DNA from: Spirochaetales bacterium
GTDB lineage: Bacteria > Spirochaetota > Spirochaetia > DTKZ01
Assembly (NCBI GenBank): GCA_031266855.1
Contig: JAISAF010000013.1
Coordinates: 1 to 12,961 of the forward strand
Length of the DNA: 12,961 nucleotides
Direction: 5' to 3'
The first letter of the stretch is position 1; each line of letters starts with the position of its first letter. Shown piece by piece: positions 7,370 through 12,961 of the stretch. The translations under genes and the position numbers were made by a program. The notes under the pieces were generated by a model. It searched no databases and was not told where the DNA came from. It saw only the letters and a program-made list of their open reading frames with translations.

Positions 7370-8542
7370 ATGAACCAGATAAAAGTAGCCGAACTCGCGG
7401 AAAACACGTATTACCCCGCGCCGGTATGGATAGACGAAAAATATATCCTGCTGTCCCAGAATATTCCCGTTACCGAGGCCCTTATCAAAAGGCTGAAAAA
7501 GTGGAATTATTCTGTGGTTTATACAGAAGGCGCTACGGACGCCCAGACTTTCAGCGACATCGATGCCGGGACATCGGAAAGCAGCGCCATGACCCTGACG
7601 CAGAACCTGAAAGAACAGGAAAACATCAAGGATGTCGCCCGTTTCTACAAGGACATGCTGAGTTTTATCGAAAAACGCTTTACGGACTTTGTTACGAAAA
7701 ACGAGCTTTCCATAAAAATCATCAGCGATCAAATTAAGAATACTATCGAAAAAGTCAAAAGCCGCAAAAATTATATCCTGCGTCTTGCGGACATGCAGGC
7801 CCAGGAGAAAAACTATATCGTCGCCCACTCGGTAAAAACTACTATTCTCTGTTGCGCCGTAGGCGCGCAGCTCAAGCTGCCGCCCCATAAACTTATCGAG
7901 CTGGGAATTGCCGCCCTGCTTCACGAAATCGGCATGATCCGCCTACCCCCGCAGCTCTACATGACAGACAAGGTTCTTACAGCGGAAGAAAAACGGGCCA
8001 TTACCGCCCATACCGTTCTTGGGTTCAAAATATTAAAGGCATTCGCCTTTCCCATGCCCGTCTGCCTTGCGGTTCTGGAACACCACGAACACCCCGACGG
8101 TTCCGGGTATCCGCGCGGAATAACGGACGAGAGGATTTCCCTCGCGGCAAAAATTATCGGACTATGCAGCGCCTACGCGGCCCTGGTCTCCCAACGCCCT
8201 TACCGGCCTGGCAGGGAAAGCCATTCGGTTATCCTCGATCTCCTCAAAGGCCGGGGGAAGCAGTATGACGAGTCGGTACTCAAAGCCCTGGTACTCTGCC
8301 TGTCCCTGTATCCGGTAGGAAGCTACGTTCTTCTATCCAACGGCACAAAGGGCCTTGTGGTGGAACCGAATCCGGCAAATCCCAAAGCGCCCACAGTCAA
8401 AGTCCTTATCAACCAGACAGGCGGAAGGCTGCCGGATCCCTACCTCGTAAAAAGCGAGGAAACCGAAACGCAAATCGTGCGCCCGCTTAGCAAGGAAGAA
8501 GCCGTGCGCATCGATCCGAAAGCCGCGGCAAATCAGGAATGA
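7370..8542 (+). CDS. HD-GYP-like protein with degenerate catalytic motifs
   Basis: Related to cyclic-di-GMP phosphodiesterases of the HD-GYP class, 390 residues. The N-terminal part (1-55: IDEKYILLSQNIPVTEALIKRL) is a non-catalytic domain common in spirochaete members; a charged linker and helices (75-150) follow, then the HD-GYP fold (about 150-320) and a C-terminal beta-rich tail. Conserved: H153, H214, H238-H239 and DGSGYP (243-248). Altered: the HDxGK motif is HEIGM (185-189), and the usual ADxYDAL is CSAYAAL (266-272), losing both acidic residues. The protein may bind rather than cleave c-di-GMP. No good ribosome site is seen before the ATG at 7370, though the reading from it matches the family start. 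Confidence 0.85.
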   Translation: MNQIKVAELAENTYYPAPVWIDEKYILLSQNIPVTEALIKRLKKWNYSVVYTEGATDAQTFSDIDAGTSESSAMTLTQNLKEQENIKDVARFYKDMLSFIEKRFTDFVTKNELSIKIISDQIKNTIEKVKSRKNYILRLADMQAQEKNYIVAHSVKTTILCCAVGAQLKLPPHKLIELGIAALLHEIGMIRLPPQLYMTDKVLTAEEKRAITAHTVLGFKILKAFAFPMPVCLAVLEHHEHPDGSGYPRGITDERISLAAKIIGLCSAYAALVSQRPYRPGRESHSVILDLLKGRGKQYDESVLKALVLCLSLYPVGSYVLLSNGTKGLVVEPNPANPKAPTVKVLINQTGGRLPDPYLVKSEETETQIVRPLSKEEAVRIDPKAAANQE

Positions 8543-8606
8543 AGGGTTACAGACGCCTTTTTAGTCCAAGCGGGCGGACCTCCAAAGCCGCAAGCGCGGA
8601 CGCTTA

Positions 8607-8633
8607 CCCGGCGCAGGCAGAGCCTGCGCCGGG
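8607..8633. repeat. GC-rich perfect hairpin after the HD-GYP gene
   Basis: CCCGGCGCAGGC (8607-8618) pairs exactly with GCCTGCGCCGGG (8622-8633) around AGA, a 12-bp stem. No T-run follows, so an intrinsic terminator is unlikely in the plain sense. A small hairpin AAGCG-CGGA-CGCTT lies at 8592-8605. It is 64 bases beyond the stop and may belong with the hairpin repeats elsewhere in the window. Confidence 0.6.
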
Positions 8634-8690
8634 CGGAGAGTTATGCGCACTAGCGCCTAAAATCGGTTGAAAATTATGGAATAAAAATAG

Positions 8691-8719
8691 TTGACAAAAT
8701 AATTTGAACAGGATATTCT
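8691..8719 (+). promoter_or_regulatory. Near-consensus sigma-70 promoter
   Basis: TTGACA (8691-8696), a 17-base spacer, and TATTCT (8714-8719). The predicted RNA start is about 8725-8726, so the ribosome site AGAGG (8726-8730) would sit at the very 5' end of the message. This is the best promoter in the window and points to the gene starting at 8737. Confidence 0.8.
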
Positions 8720-8736
8720 AAAAAAAGAGGATTTTA

Positions 8737-9342
8737 ATTACGGGAACAATTCAACCGGGATTTTGGAATTTTAAGTTTATTATTACTCCGAATGAATTTG
8801 AAGCATTTTTAAAAGAATGCAATAAATACAATATAATATTTAAACTGCCTGTTTACGGCTATCCACAGCATACTATAAGTCAAATTATGGAAAATTACAT
8901 ACAATTTTATAATAGTTTTGTTAATGAGGTAAAACAACCCCGATACACTTTTGTTTATTCAATGAATATAACTGGGAAAAACGGACTGGCAGGTTTTCAC
9001 ATTGTATCTGAAGAAATAAATTATTTATATAATGGTCAGTGGCCAAAAGATAATATGTATTATATAAGAATGACATATCCCAAGGGAAAAGCCATTCCAT
9101 GTGAAAATGATCCCGAACATTTTATTTATGAAGATATTTTATTACATGAACCGGACATATATCCAGTTTATGAAAAACTTACCAATTCAATAAAATCATT
9201 TACAAAACCGTTTAGATTTATAAATAAAACAGAGGAAATAAAACCTTCCGGTGTCAGAATAAGTGAAAATACCGCAAAAGAGTTGCCTTTAAGTTATATT
9301 TTTAAACAATATAATTTTCAAATGAAAAGTTTCATAAAATAG
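8737..9342 (+). CDS. AT-rich gene of unknown function, apparently with an ATT start
   Basis: I do not recognise this family. The frame is open from just after a stop at 8719-8721 to 9342 and reads like protein throughout: (M)TGTIQPGFWNF, KLPVYGYPQHTISQ, YTFVYSMNI, YIRMTYPKG, ILLHEPDIYPVYEKL. It contains no ATG, GTG or TTG before 8887, yet the bases before that are plainly coding. AGAGG at 8726-8730 precedes an ATT at 8737 by six bases, giving 201 residues. If instead translation begins at the ATG at 8887, the product is 151 residues. There is no signal peptide or membrane segment, so it is probably cytoplasmic. Low GC and its place between repeats suggest acquisition. A role as an immunity or accessory protein would be only a guess. 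The ATT could also mark a decayed start. Confidence 0.6.
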   Translation: MTGTIQPGFWNFKFIITPNEFEAFLKECNKYNIIFKLPVYGYPQHTISQIMENYIQFYNSFVNEVKQPRYTFVYSMNITGKNGLAGFHIVSEEINYLYNGQWPKDNMYYIRMTYPKGKAIPCENDPEHFIYEDILLHEPDIYPVYEKLTNSIKSFTKPFRFINKTEEIKPSGVRISENTAKELPLSYIFKQYNFQMKSFIK

Positions 9343-9375
9343 AGTTTTAATTTATGGATATTGTAAATAAATATT

Positions 9376-9507
9376 AGACTTGTTCGATAACCTTCCGGTT
9401 CTCTCACAAGTCTGGCGAATTTGCCGCAAAATGGCGGCAAATTCGGCTGTTTTTATAGTGAAACCGTTTCCTAAGCTGTTCGGAAACTGAGGTTTCCGAA
9501 CAGCTCT
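9376..9507 (-). repeat. Three-hairpin element, copy B (inverted)
   Basis: Reading the minus strand gives the same order as copy A: hairpin 1 (9476-9487 with 9492-9503, extendable to 14 bp), a 30-base spacer, hairpin 2 (9416-9427 with 9434-9445, loop CATTTT), and the GGAA-loop hairpin 3 (9376-9411), identical to copy A. Hairpin 1 differs from A by an A-T to G-C swap on both arms; hairpin 2 has all Watson-Crick pairs where A has two G-U pairs. The spacer also holds GAAAC-CG-GTTTC. It occupies the gap 9343-9561 after the AT-rich gene. Confidence 0.8.
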
Positions 9508-9561
9508 ATTATAAATAATGGAGTACGGGCAAACAGCGCATGACAGGCCTGTTTACGCTTC

Positions 9562-9703
9562 GCCGCTGGAGCGGCGCAAGGGATTGTAGCGGAAAGCCCA
9601 CAGGATTTGCATTGGCAAATCCGAGGACTTGGAGCGGAAAGCCCGGTTTTTTGCGGTTTGGGAATTTGCGGCGCAAATTCCCAAACCGCAAAAAATGCGC
9701 CCA
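9562..9703 (+). repeat. Composite hairpin repeat, family 2, copy 2
   Basis: Same order of parts as copy 1 (12-mer, GGATTTGC hairpin at 9603-9622, 12-mer, T6/A6 long hairpin at 9647-9695, ATGCGCCC), and nearly identical to it from the GCGCAAGGG onward, including the whole long hairpin. Preceded by CGCCGC-TGGA-GCGGCG (9561-9576). It runs into the upstream part of the nucleoside kinase gene's open frame and makes that frame look 49 codons longer than it is. Confidence 0.85.
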
Positions 9704-9775
9704 TTAGTTTTTGAACAGGCTCATCAGGCAGGAATGAAAATTGTGAATGATAAACCAGGACCGCAAGGAGATTCC

Positions 9776-11443
9776 ATGACAGACGTTCATATCCGCATGC
9801 CATCCGGCGAAACCAGGGATTTTCCTTACGGAACACCCGTATCGGCTCTTGTGCGGGAGCTTGCGGAAGCGCAAACCAGGGGAGAGGAAATTATCGCCGC
9901 CCTTATCGACAACGAGCTGGTCAGCCTTTCCTACAAACTCAAGTTCAACGCCGCATTCAAACCAGTACGGGTTGACAGCCCCATCGGAATGTCCACCTAC
10001 AAACGCTCCCTCTGTTTTTTGCTGACCATAGCGGCGCGGGAAATCTTTCCCGAAAGAACACTGGTTATCGGCCACTCCTTTGGCGACGGCTACTACTACA
10101 GTTTCACCGGCCCGGAACAGATAAACGACGAGGACATTCGGCTTCTTGACGCGCGCATACGGGATATAGTATCGCGGAACCTCCCCATCGAACGGAGTAC
10201 CATCTCCTACACCGAAGCGCGGCAGTACTTTGAAACCCACGGGCAAACAGCCACAGCCCAGCTTCTGGACTTCCGCAACGAAAATAAAACCGCCGTAACC
10301 CGCTGCGGGGAATTTATGGATCTGGCCCATTTCCCCCTCGTACCATTTACCGGCGTGCTTAACAACTTCCAGCTTCACCGCTACGGCACAGGCTTCGTCC
10401 TGCGCTTCCCCGCCACACGCAGCCAGGAATGCTTCGCGCCCTTTCAAGGCAGCCCCGCGCTGTACTCAATCTACCAGGAATACAAAAACTGGGGGAAAAT
10501 CCTCAACGTCGCATCCGTAGGACAGCTCAACAGAATAAGCGCCGGAAAAAACATCAAGGATTTTATCTATGTAGCCGAAGCCCTGCACAACAAAAAAATC
10601 ACCCGCATCGCCGACAGCATATACGAACGGGGAAAGGACATCAGGATTATTCTTATCGCCGGCCCCTCATCCTCAGGAAAAACAACATTTACAAAAAAAC
10701 TCGCCATCGACCTCACCGTACACGGCTATATCCCGGTCACACTGGCTATGGACGATTACTTCCTTCCGCGGGAACAAACCCCCCGGGGAGAAGACGGCAA
10801 TTACGACTTTGAAGCCATCACAGCCCTCGATGTAGAGCTTCTCAACAAACACCTCCTGGCCCTCTTCGCCGCAGAGGAAATAGAACTCCCCTCATTCGAT
10901 TTCAAATCAGGCAAACGAAAAACACACAGCGCATCTTCTTTGCGCCTCCCAAAAAACGGCATACTCCTTATGGAAGGCATCCACGGCCTGAACGACAAAC
11001 TTACCCCCCTCGTCCCGGCCGCGTCAAAATTCAGGATTTACGTCAGCGCCCTTACCCAGCTCAACCTCGACGAACACAACCGCGTCTCCACCACCGTCAA
11101 CAGGCTCATCCGCCGCATAGTACGCGACCACCAGTTCCGCGGCCACCCCGCCCACACAACACTCGCCATGTGGCCCTCCGTCCGCCAGGGCGAAGACAAA
11201 AACATCTTCCCCTTCCAGGACTCCGCCGACGCCTGCTTCAACTCCGCCCTCGACTACGAACTCGGCGTCCTCAAACCCCTCGCCGAGCCCATCCTCCGCA
11301 CAATCAAACCCGGCCAGGAATCCTACCACGAAGCCCTGCGTCTCCTGTCCTTCCTCGAGTTCTTCAACCCAATCCCCGTAAAATACGTCCCCCCCGCCTC
11401 AATACTGCGCGAGTTCGTTGGAGACTCAAGCTTTAAATATTAG
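9776..11443 (+). CDS. TGS-domain nucleoside (uridine-like) kinase
   Basis: Cytoplasmic kinase, phosphorylating a nucleoside such as uridine, with an N-terminal regulatory-type region. The 555 residues start with a TGS domain (about 1-63), continue with a threonyl-tRNA-synthetase-like second domain (about 95-220, with GHSFGDGYYY at 99-108), and end with a P-loop kinase: Walker A GPSSSGKTT (296-304), a DDYFLPREQTPRGEDGNYDFE region (326-346) that matches uridine kinases, and EGIHGLN (400-406). This fusion is known from spirochaetes and some Firmicutes. The ATG at 9776 has AAGGAG at 9765-9770. The open frame begins at 9629 but the extra 49 codons translate repeat copy 2, so I reject them. The 3' half is very C-rich in its third positions. 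Substrate is assumed from the family. Confidence 0.88.
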   Translation: MTDVHIRMPSGETRDFPYGTPVSALVRELAEAQTRGEEIIAALIDNELVSLSYKLKFNAAFKPVRVDSPIGMSTYKRSLCFLLTIAAREIFPERTLVIGHSFGDGYYYSFTGPEQINDEDIRLLDARIRDIVSRNLPIERSTISYTEARQYFETHGQTATAQLLDFRNENKTAVTRCGEFMDLAHFPLVPFTGVLNNFQLHRYGTGFVLRFPATRSQECFAPFQGSPALYSIYQEYKNWGKILNVASVGQLNRISAGKNIKDFIYVAEALHNKKITRIADSIYERGKDIRIILIAGPSSSGKTTFTKKLAIDLTVHGYIPVTLAMDDYFLPREQTPRGEDGNYDFEAITALDVELLNKHLLALFAAEEIELPSFDFKSGKRKTHSASSLRLPKNGILLMEGIHGLNDKLTPLVPAASKFRIYVSALTQLNLDEHNRVSTTVNRLIRRIVRDHQFRGHPAHTTLAMWPSVRQGEDKNIFPFQDSADACFNSALDYELGVLKPLAEPILRTIKPGQESYHEALRLLSFLEFFNPIPVKYVPPASILREFVGDSSFKY

Positions 11444-11546
11444 GGCGCATTTTTGGCGCTTCGCGCCAAAAACCGGGCTTTCCGCTCCAAGTCCTCGGAA
11501 TTGCCCATGCAATTCCTGTGGGCTTTCCGCTACAATCCCTTGCGCC
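11443..11546 (-). repeat. Composite hairpin repeat, family 2, copy 3 (inverted, variant)
   Basis: On the minus strand the order is as in copies 1 and 2, but hairpin 1 reads GGAATTGC/GCAATTCC (11497-11516) instead of GGATTTGC/GCAAATCC, a change on both arms, and the long hairpin is replaced by TTTTTGGCGC-TTC-GCGCCAAAAA (11450-11472), keeping the T/A ends. The final G of the kinase stop TAG is the first base of the repeat. The remaining gap to 11762 has no gene that I can see. Confidence 0.85.
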
Positions 11547-11607
11547 GCGCAGCGAGCGAATGTGCAGAATGCAAATTCGCGGGCCAGCCAGGACGCATGG
11601 GCGAGCA

Positions 11608-11631
11608 GCAAAATTGCGTACGCAATTTTGC
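11608..11631. repeat. Perfect 24-bp palindrome
   Basis: GCAAAATTGCGT (11608-11619) is followed directly by its reverse complement ACGCAATTTTGC. It lies 62 bases beyond repeat copy 3 and again uses the CAAATT/AATTTG-like word of the other hairpins. As a loopless palindrome it could be a protein-binding site or a cruciform; no function is shown. Confidence 0.65.
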
Positions 11632-11762
11632 GACCAGCCCCCTTGCGCGGGCGGCAACGCCGGGGTTCCGGCTTCTTTAACTTTTCCGGCTTCGCGGTTA
11701 AATTTTTTTTCAAAACCTGGCAGCATCCGGGGCGGTGAGTTTCCAGGTAAATGCGCCGGAAT

Positions 11763-12707
11763 TCATGTTTCCTGTTTGTCCGCCAGCCGGAGGGTTTCTT
11801 CCAGATCTGGAATGGAAGCCCTGCCGCCTCTGCGCTGGACGGACAGGCCCGCCGCCACTGCGGCAAGACGCAGAGCGCTGTCAAAGTTATTTCCATGGAG
11901 AATGGCCCAGGCAAACGCTCCGTGAAAAATGTCCCCGGCGGCGCTTGTGTCCAGGGTTTTCGCGGGATAGGCCGTATAGCGGCATACCGACCCGCCCTCA
12001 AGGAAGGCGCCGCCTTCTTCGCCCAGAGTAATACAAACATGCGCGGCGCCTCCGCGGGAAAGTCCGCGCAGGGCTTTCTCCAGGGACGCGGAACTTCCTG
12101 TATACCCCTGCGCTTCACGGGCAAAGGTTTCGGAAGCGATACAGTAATCCACTGTATGGCTGAGCATATCCGTCCCTTCGCGCAGGGAACCCGCGTCCAG
12201 AACCGTCAGCGCGCCGGGAAAAGCCCGCGCCGCGGCAAGGGATGCCCGCGGCTCGTGCCCGTCAAAAAGAAGAACGCGGGGCGCTTCGGGAAAGGCCCGC
12301 ACAAAATCCGCTTCCCCAAGTGCGAGACACTGCCGGGTATCGCGCCGGTTAATAATGGTGCGCGAACCTGTAGCGGAATTGACAAGAATACAGGACAGCG
12401 GCGTCTGGCGTCCGACGCGTTTTTCGCACAAACTGGTATCCACGCCCCAGTCGCGCATTTCGTTTATAATAAGACCGGCGTATATATCGTCGCCCAAAAG
12501 GCAGGCCAGGGAGGAGGGGGCGCCCCACTTTCCCAGGAGGCTCGCGGCATTGCAGGCCGGGCCGCCCGGAGACTGTCCGGTTTCGGTGGTTTTGTATTTG
12601 CGGTTCTCCACAGGAAATTCTTCAAGCGCGAAGATAATATCGTAGCAGGCGTGCCCGACGCAGAGTACCCCGCCGTTTATATCATAGCGAAAATTATGTC
12701 CCCGCAT
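11763..12707 (-). CDS. PfkB-family sugar kinase
   Basis: ATP-dependent sugar or sugar-like alcohol kinase of the ribokinase (PfkB) family, cytoplasmic, 314 residues. The N-terminal family signature is GGPACNAASLLGKWG (48-62); the second signature is DTSAAGDIFHGAFAWAI (253-269), in which Asp259 is the catalytic base. RRGGRASIPDLEET near the C-terminus matches the layout of YihV/ketohexokinase-type members, so fructose-like ketoses are plausible substrates, but the sugar cannot be assigned. The ATG at 12707 has a weak GGGGG upstream. It is alone on the minus strand, separated from the kinase at 9776 by the repeat region, and shows no operon partner in the window. Confidence 0.87.
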   Translation of the reverse strand: MRGHNFRYDINGGVLCVGHACYDIIFALEEFPVENRKYKTTETGQSPGGPACNAASLLGKWGAPSSLACLLGDDIYAGLIINEMRDWGVDTSLCEKRVGRQTPLSCILVNSATGSRTIINRRDTRQCLALGEADFVRAFPEAPRVLLFDGHEPRASLAAARAFPGALTVLDAGSLREGTDMLSHTVDYCIASETFAREAQGYTGSSASLEKALRGLSRGGAAHVCITLGEEGGAFLEGGSVCRYTAYPAKTLDTSAAGDIFHGAFAWAILHGNNFDSALRLAAVAAGLSVQRRGGRASIPDLEETLRLADKQET

Positions 12708-12785
12708 TGTATACCCCCGCCGTTTTGAGCTAAACCTGGCCCGCGGAATTTACCCATAGAATTTTTTAACCGCGAAGTCAAATAA

Positions 12786-12961
12786 GCCGAAGAAAGAGAG
12801 CTGAAAAAAATCATTTCCCAGAGCCTGTTCAACATCCTGCCCCCCTGGGTGCGCCAGGGATTCCGGGGGCGCGACAGCGCCCACTACAATCCATACCTAT
12901 CGGAAAGCGACCGTCTTCGGGCGCATTGGAGCGGAAATCCCGCAGGAAAGCGCCGAAGGCG
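12786..12961 (+). other. Open frame without a good start, to the window edge
   Basis: After a stop at 12783-12785 a frame stays open for 58 codons to the end of the window. It reads protein-like at the start (AEERELKKIISQSLFNILPP), with only a GTG at 12849 as a possible start. The frame before the stop also reads plausibly (IEFFNREVK), so this may be a decayed gene remnant. I do not recognise it. Confidence 0.25.
12919..12947 (+). repeat. Fragment of repeat family 2
   Basis: AGCGGAAATCCCGCAGGA (12930-12947) matches 5048-5065 of copy 1 at 17 of 18 bases, and GGGCGCAT (12919-12926) is the reverse complement of the end of copies 1 and 2. The order is scrambled relative to the full copies, and the window ends soon after, so a degraded or rearranged copy is likely. 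Confidence 0.5.

Noticed and set aside
9629..9775. 49-codon N-terminal extension of the nucleoside kinase frame
   Set aside because: It translates repeat copy 2, the family start is at 9776, and AAGGAG is placed for that ATG.
9704..10447. Long minus-strand frame opposite the nucleoside kinase
   Set aside because: A product of the gene's C-rich third positions, with no recognisable domains.
11751..12728. 325-codon frame on the plus strand opposite the sugar kinase
   Set aside because: Antisense shadow of a well-supported PfkB gene; it has no family motifs.
11690..12777. 13-base inverted match CTTCGCGGTTAAA flanking the sugar kinase (11690-11702 and 12765-12777)
   Set aside because: A 13-base match is expected by chance in a window this size and nothing else supports a mobile unit.
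12677..12835. 52-codon minus-strand frame upstream of the sugar kinase
   Set aside because: It overlaps the sugar kinase start and lacks recognisable composition or motifs.
1..12961. CRISPR array, tRNA, rRNA or transposase gene
   Set aside because: No regularly spaced direct repeats, no cloverleaf or rRNA sequence and no transposase motifs were seen on either strand.

Overview
The window looks like a chromosomal segment of a spirochaete, most likely a host-associated Treponema. I infer this from the mix of gene families: a TGS-domain nucleoside kinase, an HD-GYP-type protein with the N-terminal half often seen in treponemes, a TRAP transporter and an AlaA-type aminotransferase. The abundant hairpin-forming intergenic repeats would fit too. 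No rRNA, tRNA or other phylogenetic marker is present, so the assignment is an inference. Base composition is mosaic. The TRAP/transketolase operon is moderately AT-rich, most other genes are more GC-rich, and one small gene (8737-9342) is strikingly AT-rich.

Layout: (1) 42-4788, plus strand, is a catabolic operon: dctP, dctQ, dctM (TRAP transporter), then the C-terminal and N-terminal halves of a split transketolase. Short overlaps (ATGA) join dctQ-dctM and the two transketolase genes. A three-hairpin repeat sits between dctP and dctQ. (2) 4789-5200 is non-coding. It holds an orphan Shine-Dalgarno sequence, two long perfect hairpins and the first copy of a second repeat family. (3) 5201-7271, minus strand, is a membrane-anchored helical protein followed by alaA. 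(4) 7370-8542, plus strand, is a degenerate HD-GYP protein, divergent from (3). (5) 8691-9342 is an AT-rich gene of unknown function with a near-consensus promoter and apparently an ATT start codon. (6) 9343-9775 is a repeat cluster: the inverted second copy of the three-hairpin element and the second copy of the other family. (7) 9776-11443, plus strand, is a nucleoside (uridine-like) kinase. A third copy of the repeat starts at its stop codon, in inverted orientation. (8) 11763-12707, minus strand, is a PfkB-family sugar kinase. (9) 12708-12961 has no recognised gene, only an open frame without a good start and a fragment of the repeat.

Functionally, the TRAP system probably imports a small carboxylated or sugar-like compound, and the co-transcribed split transketolase would cleave or transfer a two-carbon unit from a derived ketose. 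No isomerase or kinase lies in the operon, so the substrate is not determined. The most unusual content is non-coding. There are two families of structured repeats whose stems are kept by compensatory changes or by wholesale replacement of one hairpin with another, and they share a vocabulary of arms built on GAATTTGC/GCAAATTC. They may be a mobile hairpin family or a structured RNA.
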